DNA of 64,000 bases. It comes from Calonectria ilicicola. Taxonomy: Eukaryota > Ascomycota > Sordariomycetes > Hypocreales > Nectriaceae. How positions within the stretch are numbered: the first letter of the stretch is position 1; every line of letters starts with the position of its first letter. A program made the position numbers and the translations under genes. Below the pieces are notes generated by a model, which saw only the letters and a list, made by a program, of their open reading frames with translations, searched no databases and was not told the origin of the DNA. Shown in pieces: positions 43,157 through 54,331 of this stretch. The DNA lies in the NCBI GenBank assembly GCA_020809705.1, contig CP085830.1, forward strand, positions 3,038,001 to 3,102,000, read 5' to 3'.

Positions 43157-44686
43157 CTAAGAGGCAGTGGGAGCAAGGGCTTCCCACTCCTTGACTGCAA
43201 CGCCACCAAATTTTCCGCTGCTTCCAGATGCAGTCAATACAGCTCGGATGGAGGTTGTGTTGATTTGTGCAAACCCAACTTCAATTGGGTCGTCCGTAAC
43301 TTCAGTGGGATACTGTCCATCTGCCTGCACGGACACCCATGAACCGCTTTCATCCTTGTACTCAACTACCCACTTGGAGGGAGGAGGCACACCGACGTTG
43401 GAGCCAGCATCCTGATCGGCAAAAAAGGCCATACGCGTGCCATTCAGGGTCACGGTATCGTTCCAGGTCAGGACAATCGTGCTCGTTTGGGGTGATGAGT
43501 CGCCGTTATAAGAAGACCAATAGTCTGGTGGGAGCGGAGTCGAGGGGATCTTGCCGTCGTTGACAGAGGCAATCCAGTACTGGATCGGAGTTTCATTGAC
43601 CGAGCTCGCCTCAGCCCGAAGAGCAACATTGCGGGTTGGTGCGGTTGAGTTCTGGGCCCGATGAGTTTGGACCACCTTGTTAATACGAGGTGGTGATTGG
43701 GTGTCATCCCATGTCAATTCATCAAATGCGACACTACGGCGGAAGTGGCCGCCATTTGTGGCGTCGGCTGTATGGTATACGAGGTACCACTTCTCGCCAA
43801 GCTTGACGGCGCCAGAGTGCGAAGTGGTGGAGGAAACAATGCCCAGAATAACGCCTTGGAAAGTCCAAGGGCCCAGGGGTGAAGAAGCCGTTCCGTACGC
43901 AATGCAAGCGTGGTACGAAGTTGGGGTGCAAGGCGAGTCGGCACCTGCATTGTTTGCGGCGTACAACATGTAGTAGGTGTCACCACGCTTCATGAGCCAT
44001 GGCGCCTCAAAGAATCCAGTGAGGGATGAGACAATGGTAGCTTCCGACTTGATGGTGACCATATCCGAGCCCAGCTCGTAACCATAGAGGGCACCAAAGG
44101 TACCCTCATAGATGTAAACCTTACCGTCATCGTCAACGAGAACAGTCGGGTCAATGTTCTGAATAGTGTTGGACGAAGGCAAAGTCTGAGAAAGGATAGG
44201 GCCTGCAGAGTGGGCGTCGGTATAAGGTCCGAGGGGATCGTCGGCAACAGCAACGCCGATTGCGAATTTGTCCGAGGAGCTCGACGCGGCTTCGGTCACG
44301 GGAGAATAGAGATAAAACTTTCCATTAGCTCCCTGGACGATTTGCGAAGCATAGGCAGTTCCTGCCGATGCCCATTTGAAAGTGCTTTCCGGTCGAACTA
44401 TGTCTGTATACAACTTCCAATCGGATCCAGCCGGGTCGGGTGACTGGCTAACAAACATCTGCCACTCATTCATGACAAAGGCATTCTGATCCTGAGGTGC
44501 TTCATCTCGGCCCGAGATGATATACAGCGTATTGTTCACGACCAATGGCGCAGGGTCAGCCGAATAGTAGGAGCCATCCGCAAGAATCGGGTTTCCGGCC
44601 GAAGTAAACGTAAGCGGCGAGTCTGCTGCCAAGGCTGAGAGGCCCTGGCAGAGCCAGAACAAATATAGTGAAGGTTTTGGCGCCAT
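43157..44686 (-). CDS. Secreted glycoside hydrolase family 43 (arabinan/xylan-type side-chain enzyme)
   Basis: An intronless gene of 509 residues with an N-terminal signal peptide (residues 1-20, ending SALA). The five-bladed propeller of GH43 is recognisable by its three acidic landmarks. The base lies in SADPAPLVV (Asp44), the pKa modulator in QNIDPTVLVDDDG (Asp179), and the acid in FFEAPWLMKRGD (Glu227). The family retains the configuration-inverting mechanism and includes beta-xylosidases, arabinofuranosidases and arabinanases; the exact substrate cannot be told. Residues about 350-509 form a second domain with discoidin/CBM-like features (NVALRAEASSV, WVVEYKDESGSWVSV), likely a carbohydrate-binding or accessory beta-sandwich. 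Several GGCTAA motifs lie within 1 kb upstream, consistent with control by an XlnR/Xyr1-type activator. Confidence 0.88.
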   Translation of the reverse strand: MAPKPSLYLFWLCQGLSALAADSPLTFTSAGNPILADGSYYSADPAPLVVNNTLYIISGRDEAPQDQNAFVMNEWQMFVSQSPDPAGSDWKLYTDIVRPESTFKWASAGTAYASQIVQGANGKFYLYSPVTEAASSSSDKFAIGVAVADDPLGPYTDAHSAGPILSQTLPSSNTIQNIDPTVLVDDDGKVYIYEGTFGALYGYELGSDMVTIKSEATIVSSLTGFFEAPWLMKRGDTYYMLYAANNAGADSPCTPTSYHACIAYGTASSPLGPWTFQGVILGIVSSTTSHSGAVKLGEKWYLVYHTADATNGGHFRRSVAFDELTWDDTQSPPRINKVVQTHRAQNSTAPTRNVALRAEASSVNETPIQYWIASVNDGKIPSTPLPPDYWSSYNGDSSPQTSTIVLTWNDTVTLNGTRMAFFADQDAGSNVGVPPPSKWVVEYKDESGSWVSVQADGQYPTEVTDDPIEVGFAQINTTSIRAVLTASGSSGKFGGVAVKEWEALAPTAS

Positions 44687-44885
44687 CGAAGATCCTAGCC
44701 GTTGGAGGATACGAGAAAATAGAAAATAGAATGTCGATATTCAACCAGTGAAAAGACCAATACAAAGTCCGAGGTTCAAAAGGAATTCGCAATACAAATA
44801 CGATGCAATAGGATCCAGCCCAGCAAACTTGGTGAGGAAAAATTGACCACGACCAGCAAGCCCATTATAAACACAACATGAGGAT

Positions 44886-44891
44886 TTAGCC
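44886..44891 (-). promoter_or_regulatory. GGCTAA motif (XlnR/Xyr1-type) upstream of GH43
   Basis: GGCTAA on the minus strand (TTAGCC on plus), about 200 bases before the GH43 start. It forms a widely spaced inverted pair with the plus-strand copy at 44945-44950. XlnR/Xyr1 activators of xylanolytic genes bind GGCTAA/GGCTAR. Binding here is inference. Confidence 0.45.
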
Positions 44892-44944
44892 ATCGTATAT
44901 ACACAATGGGCAAAGCCGCCCATCATCCTCTTATGTCGGTTAAC

Positions 44945-44950
44945 GGCTAA
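44945..44950 (+). promoter_or_regulatory. GGCTAA motif (XlnR/Xyr1-type) upstream of GH43
   Basis: Second exact GGCTAA, in opposite orientation to the one at 44886-44891, about 260 bases before the GH43 start codon. Confidence 0.45.
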
Positions 44951-45219
44951 CCCAAACCTTGACTCGATCCATCACGGCTCATCCAGCCGGGGGATGACAC
45001 ACTGATTGTTCCGAGATTCAAAAAGGCCCAATAAATAAGGCAAGTCTACGTCTAGATGCAGCCAAGTCGCCAAGCCGGAGGAAAGAAGAGCGGGCAGGGG
45101 TAGAATCGTGAAACAAGACGGAAAAACTCGTGGTTCGGCTGGGAAAACGTGGAGCTCGTATTTGGCTTCGAGATGACTTCGCTTTGTCGAGGATAGAGTG
45201 AAAACGCCTATTACAGAGC

Positions 45220-45225
45220 GGCTAA
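45220..45225 (+). promoter_or_regulatory. GGCTAA motif (XlnR/Xyr1-type) upstream of GH43
   Basis: Third exact GGCTAA (followed by AA), about 535 bases before the GH43 start. Confidence 0.4.
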
Positions 45226-45680
45226 AATGAGGGGAAATTTTTCCAGAAATTAGTATGGAATATTCTATATAGTGTGGTGGGATGGAAAATCCGACTTGTG
45301 GTTGGCATCAATCCACACCTGAAAGTTTGGACCCCAGATTTGGGGGACAACTACTCGGATGCTTTCCGATCTCGTGTCCCAAAATAGAGGGTAAACACAG
45401 CTATCTCTTCTCAAAAAGGGCAGCCATCTCTCGTCCTCCGGCTTGCTTCTGGAAATATGTTTCCAAATTGAGCAGACAGACAGGATTGGATTACGACAAG
45501 TCACATGCAATATCGTGATGCTCAGTTCAATTCCAAGTTCAAAATTTCAAATTCCAAATTCCAGGTAGGGGGCTGGGCATCTGTGGCTGATGTCTTGACG
45601 GAAGGCGGCTGGTCCAAGACACTGCTCAGCGCAATCGAGGCCTAACGGAGTTGATCGGAAACGGAGTCGCATGAACAGAT

Positions 45681-45686
45681 GGCTAA
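45681..45686 (+). promoter_or_regulatory. GGCTAA motif (XlnR/Xyr1-type) upstream of GH43
   Basis: Fourth exact GGCTAA, about 1 kb before the GH43 start. Confidence 0.35.
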
Positions 45687-46661
45687 CCATTTAAACACTG
45701 CGATCCAGAACGTGGTGCGCCATGATGATGGCGCCTGTCACTGATTCATAGCGCTGAGATGGGTGCGACGGGCCGTCGATAGTCCGTAGGCCTGGTTCTG
45801 CCGCCCCTAGCCGGCGGCCCCTTTCCAGCAGCAAGTGTTCAGAGCTCCAAGCAGCACGGGCCAGCCTTACAAAGCTTCATCTTAGCACTTCTGATGGAGG
45901 TGCGGGCGGGAGGGGAGCATAAGTTCAGGCGACGATCTGGGGCTGTGTGCGTCTCTTAGCCTCCATTGTCCAGCCTTCCGGCCCTTTCGCGTCGCGGTGT
46001 GCATATATCGTCAAGTGATTTATCGTGGTTGCTCAGCTATATTGGATCGGCCACGCCGGCCTGTCAGCGGCCCTCCTCGCAGCACGGCGTTAGTGGAGTG
46101 TTTTTTTTTTTTTCCTCGTCCGCCATTTTTTACTTTTTTCGCCATCTTCCCGCAGCAGCTCGAGCCAAGTTTCTTTTTTGGTCGTGCGGCGTCCCACCGG
46201 TCGAGAGATTGGACCGTCAATACTCCGTGCAAACATACGTGGACACATGCGCAAACCTGACATGGGAACCAGTGCCACGGAACTCTCTGGGAGCAGCGTT
46301 GCCGGTTGAGTGGGCTTGGATGGAGCCCCTGAGGCTTGATTCGACGACTGTCAGTGGCGGCTACATGGATGGTGATGGATCATGGGTTTTCTGACAGCAC
46401 GCACAACAGCGCTCGCTGGACAGACACACAGCCCAGCGTCGCCTCATATTCATACGCGGTCACTAAGTTATTAGCGGACTGGTACCTTGCATGTGTCCCA
46501 TCGAGCCCCATGGCCGCCATTTGATAGCGCCCCCGATGGGCCCCGCCCGTCCGTGTCCATGTCTGTGTGCCCAATGCAAGCCCGCGCCGCTCGCCCCGGC
46601 CGTCTCGAAACATGTCCCTTTTCCACCAGGAGTGGGGAACGTGACATGGGATGGGGGATAC

Positions 46662-46689
46662 ACAATGGACAATGGACAATGGACAATGG
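46662..46689. repeat. Tandem heptamer (ACAATGG)4
   Basis: Four perfect head-to-tail copies of ACAATGG in non-coding DNA between the GH43 and SMI1 genes. Confidence 0.95.
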
Positions 46690-47125
46690 GACGGATGCCT
46701 CTCAGTCGCTGCCTTTTGAGGTCGTCGTTTGAGGTCATCGGAGCGATCGTCATGGTGTGCTGTAGCGCAGCTGGATACAGCCAGTCCAGACCAGGTTTTC
46801 AGCTTGGTGATCAATTTGGGGGATTTGCACCGCTGCATGACCCTTGGACATGGGCGCTGATCGTGGAGGCAGCCAAATTGTAGGTTGTTGTGAATTAGGT
46901 TTTTTATCCCTCTTTTTCATTTCCAATCTCAACTTGGTAACATCCAGGCTCAGCCGGTCCTCTTTCATTCAAGAGCCGGAATTTGGAGATAGAGGCAGAC
47001 AGTTGCATCGTTGGGGGGCTGAAGGCCGGGGTCCCCATTGACGTTGGAGATGCTGCTTGGATTTGACTGGTTCCCCTAATCCCCTTTTTTTCACATTTGA
47101 CCGGATATCCGCCCCTCCCTTCCCC

Positions 47126-47187
47126 TGTGTATGCATGTGCGTGTGTGTGCGTGGTGTGTGTATGTGTATGTGTATGTGAGTGCGTGT
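47126..47187. repeat. GT/GTAT-rich microsatellite
   Basis: Alternating purine-pyrimidine DNA built of gtgtgt, gtatgt and gtgcgt units over about 60 bases. It is capable in principle of forming left-handed DNA. It lies about 1.2 kb upstream of the SMI1 start codon. Confidence 0.85.
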
Positions 47188-47681
47188 CCTGCGTATTCCC
47201 GCCCTCCACCTTTTTGGCGACTTGTTTTTTTTTGGGCCAGTGTCTTTTTTTACATCCTCCCTTCCGTTATATCCGTCCGACTCAGATCGTTGCGTGTGCT
47301 TCTTTCGTTTTTCCCCCTTCCACGATATCGCTTCTAGTTGAACAATTAAAGAAAAAAAGGGGGGGGGACAGCATTGGGCGTGGAACCTAACGTCAATCAT
47401 ATTCTCCGCTCCCCCTATCTGCTACGTACCCAGCGGGAGGGACCTGGCCTGGGTGCTTTTTTCTGGTCTCTCAGGGGGATTCTGAACCAAAGCCAAAACT
47501 GGAGCGTTCGCTGGGCTAGGCTTTAAACGACAGCCAGGCGATCCACTGAGGAATTCCACATCAGCGCTCCAGACAGCACAAGCGAAGCCAGCTAACGACA
47601 GTACCGACTCGGAGGTGGCCACTGGCGGCCACTGGCGCACAGCGCACCACCACCAACCTGCTCGGTACTCTCAACGGGATG

Positions 47682-48393
47682 CCATTGATTTGCTTGATTG
47701 ATTGACAGGGGTCACCCGTCGCCTCTCCACGGACTTGACCTTGTTTGGCCTTGACCTTGAATCATCTCTAACGCTCTTCTCCGACTCTCTCATCAAATCC
47801 TTCCCGCTTTTCGCGTCACTCAAATCTTGATTTGATTTCCTTCCTTGCCTTTTGTTCCCCTCTCCTGCACCTTCGCTTCCTCCTTCTTCTCCTTCGCTCC
47901 CTCTCTCTCTGTCCGCCTCTTCTTCTGGCTGTCTCTCCTTTCTTCCCTCCCTTACACAACACACACCACACATCTCACACATCTCACGACGCACACACAA
48001 CAGCCACCCACCACCATCTTGCTGAGCTGCTTCACCACCGAGTCACGACCCCACGCGTCCGAGCGGCTAAAGCCACCTCATCCCTCGTAGTCTGCACCTC
48101 TCCTTCTCTCACTCTTACAGAGCTCCCCATCTCCTGGCGTTGTTTTTTTAGAGTTGGCGGGTGCACCTCAGCACTTACCACAACCAACAACCCGCGACGG
48201 CGACGGCGACTGCGACTGGGCACATCGTTTCTTCTGTTCCATTCATTCCCCTTTACGAGATCAACATAGCACCTATTTACCAACCTCGCACCCTGTCTAC
48301 ACAATCACCAGCAACGACCTCGCACTTTCTGTGCTTTGATCGCCGTGCCTCATTGCACATCTCTCTGGCCCGAAGGCCCCCCTTGCCGGCATA
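47682..48393 (+). promoter_or_regulatory. ATG-free pyrimidine-rich leader of SMI1
   Basis: No ATG occurs on the + strand from 47682 up to the SMI1 start at 48394 (712 bases). The first part (47820-47960) is strongly C/T-rich, followed by CA-rich stretches. This is what a long scanned 5' leader would look like. The real transcription start is unknown. Confidence 0.55.
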
Positions 48394-50157
48394 ATGGCTT
48401 CGTAAGTTGTTCTGCACATCAACCCTCCAACTCCAATTCGAATCCCACCTCGGCCTGCGATCGCTAACGATTGTTCCTCACTCTAGCCTCGGTTCTACCT
48501 TTCGCTCGATCTGGCATGCTATGACCAGCAATGACAGGCGTATGTTGCATATTTTCCTGGGCTTTCTTTTGCGTCGCTGACGAGCAATCCTCCAGATTCC
48601 ACCTTTGATTCCCCCTATCGCACAGGTCGCCACGTCCCCCTACAGAACGGCCGCAGTGACATTCTCACTGGCGTAGCCACCGCCTCCGACTCCCGAAACG
48701 ACATTACCTCGCCCTATTCTGATGAGTCCGGCCGCGCCTCTCCTGCCAATGGTCTCTCGCCTTACACACCTACCAGCCCTTCCAACAACACCCCTTACTC
48801 CCCCGGTCTAAGGGGAGTAGCCGCCCGCAATGCCAGCCAAGGCGATGGCTTCGAAGTTCAGAGCCCTGGCGATGTCCCAATGCAGAGCTTTCAGGATGGT
48901 CTCCCTCCTCCACCCCCTGTCGCACACTCCTGGAGACGCATAGATGCCTGGGCCGAAGAAAACTACCCTGAGTTGTATGATCAGCTGTGTGAGGGTGCCA
49001 CTAACAATGACCTGAACGAGCTTGAGCACCAACTCGATATGTCACTCCCCCAAGATGTCCGAGAGTCGCTAATGATCCACGACGGTCAAGAACGAGGAGG
49101 AATGCCGACTGGAATTATTTTCGCCTCTATGTTATTGGATTGCGAAGAGTTGGTGCAGGAGTGGGAGAACTGGAGGAAAGTCAATCACCAATATATGTTA
49201 GAATCCGTTGCCGCTGCGAAAAGGGCCGCGAAGTCTGGCGGTAGCAGCGAAGCGTCGTCATCGAAGCAAGGCGGCGCTCAAAATGCCAACGGTGTCTGGC
49301 AACAGGGTCTGCAGAGTCGCCAGGATTCTATTCCTCCCAATGCAGTCCAGAAGGTTTACGCCCATCCTGGCTGGATCCCCCTTGTGCGAGACTGGGGTGG
49401 AAACAACTTGGCTGTGGACTTGGCTCCTGGTCCAGGAGGTCACTGGGGTCAAGTCATCTTGTTTGGACGCGATTACGACACCAAGTACGTCGTGGCTCGC
49501 TCATGGGCGGCGTTTATTGCTACTGTTGCCGACGACCTGAACAGCGGGAAATGGTTTGTGGATGAAGACACCAACGAGCTCAAGCTGCGAGAGTTTAAGG
49601 AGACGCGAGTTGAGCCCTCCTATTTCAACATTCTGCGATGGAGAGTGGATCAGAAGTTTGGGCGACGAGCCGCCAACCGAAAGTCGATGGCTGCCCGTGG
49701 CAAATCGAAATCCAACTCCAACTCACCCCTCGGCTCCCGCTCATCTTCGCCCTATAGCGAGAGCGGCGATGGCCGCGGCCGATCGATGCAGCGACTAAGC
49801 GGCTCCTCACCTCTCACTAGCCCCATGCGACCAGGATACGGAAAGGCGACTCCTTTGAGTAGAGTGACGGAGGAAGCTGTCATGCCAGCGATTGCCAGCG
49901 CAATTATCGAACCAGAAACGTTGGTCGAGGTCGAGGACGAGGACGAGGAGTCCAAGCCCCGGCAAAGCGCCGAAAGCAATGCTTCCAAGGCCAACAAGGC
50001 TGAGACACTTCCCCGTGTAGAATCGGATCTTCTCAAGCTCAAGATCGATGAGGACGAGAAGGAAGAGGAGAAACCCAAGACGAACGGCGCCGCTACCAAG
50101 GCAAACGGAAAGCAACCCGAGACGACAGAGGAGCCGATGAAGACTATTGAGATCTGA
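48394..50157 (+). CDS. SMI1: Smi1/Knr4-type cell-wall integrity regulator
   Basis: Exons 48394-48401 (eight bases), 48487-48539 and 48596-50157 give 540 residues; phases agree and the assembled start (MASLGSTFRSIWHAM, then NDRHSTFDSPYRTG) is typical of Knr4 orthologues. Residues about 140-330 hold the SMI1/KNR4 domain (SWRRIDAWAEENYPELYDQL, HDGQERGGMPTGIIF, GHWGQVILFGRDYDTKYVVA). In yeast the protein links Slt2 MAP kinase and calcineurin signalling to cell-wall glucan and chitin synthesis. The N-terminal about 110 and C-terminal about 200 residues are Ser/Pro/Gly- and Glu/Lys-rich and likely disordered, with many possible phosphorylation sites. A long ATG-free leader precedes the gene. The tiny first exon would be missed by simple ORF calling. 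Confidence 0.9.
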
Positions 50158-53100
50158 TTTGAGCAACCCTTGATGGGAGCCAACAGGATCAGGGGCTTTG
50201 AGAAGCAACAACAACGAGCGCACGAGGTGACTGGCATACAGGCAACGATTGCATGAGACTCTTTAATTTTCTGCGAAGCTCGACAAGAGGCGACTCTTAC
50301 ATTGACAAACACATTTCGGCGTTGGGGAGTCGTGTCAAACACGCAAAGACAATTCTTTATTATTTCTATTCCATCTTGTATTTTTCTAGGAGGGATAAGG
50401 GCAGATGGGTAATTTCTGCAGCCGCCCGAGTGGTAGCAACTCGGGGAAGGGCAGTATCATATGGCCTCGTGGGAATACACCCTGCAGCATTTCCCTGCTT
50501 TATATTCTGGTTCCTTTCATATACTTTTTATACCAGTCTCGGATAGGGAAAGGCAGTGTCGGGCATAGCAGAGCGGGCAGTAGAGGAGACGATTAGTTTG
50601 CGAGTTCAAAAGGCAACGAGAGGAACATGACATGGATTGGACCTTGTGCGTCCTGTATAGAGATGGAGGCCATGCATGTTAGTTATTGTACAATTAGAGA
50701 TTACGGTCTTAATCCAAGTGTCTAGTCTTGCCAGTAACACGATCAACAATGGTTCAAAGAAAAGGGTGCCGCAAAGCGTTGGTGTGGTCAGTCAGATTCA
50801 GTCAGATACGAGACGAAAAGTGCAAAAGTGGCGTACAGCGGCACGAGAGGGCGTGCATGGCCCGCATGATGGTGGTGTGCCACCCCCCGTGTAACCAACG
50901 AGGTGTTCGGGAGTGTTGATTGGTGATGATGTAAGTGTGATGGCACCTCGGGGGAGGTTGGCGGGATTAGCCAGATGTAGTGGTTGCGGAGGTGGTGTTG
51001 CAGTCGGATCCTCTGGATGATGTTTGCTTTTGTGGTGCAGGGTAGCTGTTCGTTGGTGTGGGAACCATTGTCGATGAGATGGTGCGCTCGTTTCGGCGCT
51101 TAGAGTGCGGGCTTCGGCGGTAAGTAAAGGTGTGCGGGTGTGTGGGATTTTCGGTATTTGTTTACGTTGGATGGATAATAGAATCTTGTTGTTGTTATTG
51201 TTGTGTGTTGAGGCATGTTGCATCCAATCCACTGATTCCCGGTCGCCTAGTCACCTCATGCGGCCCAGGCCACTTCCGATACCTGCAAGGAGTCATGATA
51301 GCGCACGCAGGTCAGATAAATAGCCACTTGCAAACCCCGCCCGCACAGCAGAGCGTCTTGTTCATGTCTCATCTCCCCTCCTGCGTCTGCGCCCGCGACT
51401 CCTTTCAAACGGCCTAATTTCATGTATCCCCAACCGTCTCTCGCTTTCCGCTCCCTTATCAGGTAAACGATGCGGCTCACATGGCGGAGGCGGACACCGG
51501 CCATTGACTGGACTCTATGCTAAATCCTAGCGTGCTGAGCCGCTCCACGCATGATCTGAGAGGGAGAAGGGGGCGGGGAGGCCAGCGGCTACTTTGGAGG
51601 CGCTTATTTAAGAGATCAGAACAGCATATCTGCTACATTGTCTGCACGACATGAGCATGCTTGTTACTGCATGCATAAATGATAGCTTAATCTGCAACAA
51701 ACTGCGTTTCTGGAGTCTATATGATTTTTTCCCCCTTTTCAATAAAACCACTGAAATAGTACTGGTAAAAAAGTAGATGAAAGTTATTGCTGGCGTGTCC
51801 CGCTCAGTTGCTTGGGAATTCACGGCTATCTTTAACCACTCCAACTGCCGCCGTGAGATATCGACACACTAACACATGCCGATCCCCGCGCACCCTGATA
51901 AGAAGGGGACAGCAGTCGGCGCAGTCATGCCTCGAAGCTACCCTACCTTAGTGCTTGTGCCAGGACAGCGCATTGCGGTATCTCCCGCTTCACACGTCAC
52001 CCTACGTCAGAGTTCATAATCCGATGGATAGATCTACCAAATCTCGTTGAAGGTGATTGCGTAATGCGCCCTCCTCATGTAAGAACCTTGATGACGCGAT
52101 TCCACTGGATTGGTTCCTCTTTGAAACTTGCCGACCACTAGATGCAGTGGTTCCGTACCAGTCGCAATGTTTTGAGGTCCATATCTACAATGCGTGCTGA
52201 GTGATCCGGCTCTGACGGCTCGCCAAAGTGGCAAGACCGAACAAAGACAAGATTTGCTCTCCGCACTTACTCAATCTACAGAATCGCAGTGATTGGTCCC
52301 GCGATTCTCGCAATGAACTTCCTGGTCTCTTCCTAATTTCTAACGGGACCTTGTGGTAGATAAAAATCGGAGGCAAGACTATAGTTAAATATTTCGTAGC
52401 CCATATCACACATAGTGACGTTTTGCTCCCATAACCGCAAGATGCATGATTATATATCTCTGCTTTCTCGTAGATGTGGGTATAAAACCAAGTCCGTTTT
52501 CAAGTAGTGGGTTACTCCTCTTTTGATTCGCCTCCGCCTTGGTTTGGCATTGAGCAGTTATTCAATCGATACAGCTTACGGCTACTCGCTTAGCTATGAT
52601 GCTACTGATTCTATCACCGAGGCATAGCTTTTTTTGGTATAATTCCCACAGACCATAGTAAACTTACCACTCCATTATGTAACTTGAAAATTGAAAAATA
52701 ACCATAATTTACATATTGTTTTCCACCGCGTTCTGTCAAGTGTTAAACACGAGTATCACTTCTCATAATTAATGTGAGAATGTAAGTCGAAATGATCATC
52801 GCTGCTTCTCTTTGCGCCAACCCAAGTCATTGTAATATTCAACTACGGCTAAAAATGTCTTGGGTAAAATTTCCTAGCATATCAATGGTAGTATCCAGTG
52901 CTGTTAGGATTGATGCCAAGCTTTGCCAAGTCAGTTCCTCAACTGGGCTATCAACCTTACACTACTACTGCTACCGATCTGAATGCAGCATCTTCCCCAA
53001 TTGAAGTACCATGCTGCAAGGGTTGAAAAAGTCTAGTGCAACGGAGACGCGGAGTAGATATGTTTTGGCGGAATCTGGGCTGTAAATAGATGTCCTCTCA

Positions 53101-54331
53101 CACCAACCTGAGTAATCCGAGTGATATAATATTGACACCCTCTATTAGAAACTCGAGCAGCGTATCGGATTTTATGGCAACATTGATGGCACCGTGAATT
53201 CCATACTTGCCGTCGACCAACGCCCTCGAAACTGGAGGGGAAGTGGTATAGAACTGGAGGAACAATGCCCATTTTGTCAAGTGTGTCTATCAAGATACAG
53301 ACGCTTTCTAACTATGAAAGGAATCAGTGAAAATTTGTCATGTTTGGTATTTATATGAAATAGTAACTGTGAGCTTCTCGCATGCGATGCGTCTGAATAA
53401 ATACTTGCCGCGTCTCGTCAAAGTACCAAGTCGCTAAGGTGCGAGGGCGCTTCGGGCGGGGCCCCTAAGGTGAGGGGCAAGTCATGCATTCAGGGGTGCT
53501 GACAACAAATGCTTCAGTGGGCCAATCAACTGGTGGGCAGCGTCTCTTTTTAGGCTTTTGACAACGTGCTAGCGACCTAAAGATTTCTAGATTTGGGAGG
53601 TGGGCGGCAACACAAGTTTAGGGTCTTGAGAAACCGCGGCTCGTCAAAGGACATGACCTTTTGTACAGCTTGGATGCTTCTGCTATGGTCTTGTAATGTA
53701 ATCTCTTACAAATGCCGAAGTCGCACAGTCGCAAACAAGCCCGTGAACCTTTGCCTAGGAGCATGCTCCGTGCTGATGCCTATTGTGAGGCGTAGGATTT
53801 GCCTTTGGACAACGGCCAACAGCTAACTAAGTAGGCGGGGCCCGTTCGCGAGGATCCCGAATTAGCTAGATGCCATGGCCGGGCGCTTAGCTGCCCTCTC
53901 AGCTTCAAGTCTTCTCGGCCTTCAGCCGCTTGAGCCTTCAAAAGTGGGCTTCTCCGGGGTGGCACATATTGCGGAGGGGCGACCGGGCTGTGTGAGGTCG
54001 CGTTTCGGATGCGTGACTCTGCTAACCAACATGCAGATGGAACCAGGCCAAACACTTGCTCGCCTATTTTGTGTGACAACTTGTTAAGCCCGTTCGCGAT
54101 AACCTGTTGGTCCTGTCGCGATGGGTCCAGAATCCTAGAGCTGAACATGGAAGCGAGGTGCTGCGGTTGGAAGATGGAAATGATCCACGGCCCCAGAGAT
54201 GTCTAAAAGCTGGGCCACGCCCACACCCAGCTGCTTCTCTCTCTTCTGTATCCTGAAGTCCTCTTGGGCGGCGGGTCACCCCTCCTCGCCTCCATTTATT
54301 CCTCTTTACTGGATTGGTGAAAGCCGTCAAT
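50158..54331. other. 4.2-kb gene-poor region, AT-rich in the middle
   Basis: After the SMI1 3' region (to about 50700), the DNA shows only short frames. The part 51600-53420 is visibly richer in A+T than the flanks and has many in-frame stops, as in decayed or non-functional DNA. A weak ankyrin-like fragment lies at 53098-53280 (minus). The final part (53430-54331) is more GC-rich and should be the promoter of the DUF3433 gene. Confidence 0.5.
53098..53280 (-). pseudogene. Possible decayed ankyrin-repeat fragment
   Basis: A 60-codon minus-strand frame contains DGKYGIHGAINVAIKSDTLL then EFLIEGVNII. This has the rhythm of a fungal ankyrin repeat of the 'GKYG.AL.aA...LL..LLe.Gvn' type. It begins and ends in frame breaks, lacks neighbouring repeats I can read, and sits in AT-rich DNA. 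It may be a relic of a larger gene or chance similarity. Confidence 0.25.

Larger units (their letters stand above)
44687..48393. other. 3.7-kb divergent intergenic region between GH43 and SMI1
   Basis: The left kilobase is the GH43 upstream region with GGCTAA motifs. The middle shows only short frames, a T13 tract at 46101-46113, a tandem heptamer at 46662-46689 and a GT-rich microsatellite at 47126-47187. The right 700 bases are a pyrimidine-rich, ATG-free leader of SMI1. No protein gene is recognised. Confidence 0.6.

Noticed and set aside
46491..46883. 130-codon + strand frame
   Set aside because: It overlaps the tandem heptamer and several opposing frames; Pro/Arg/Cys-rich with no family likeness.
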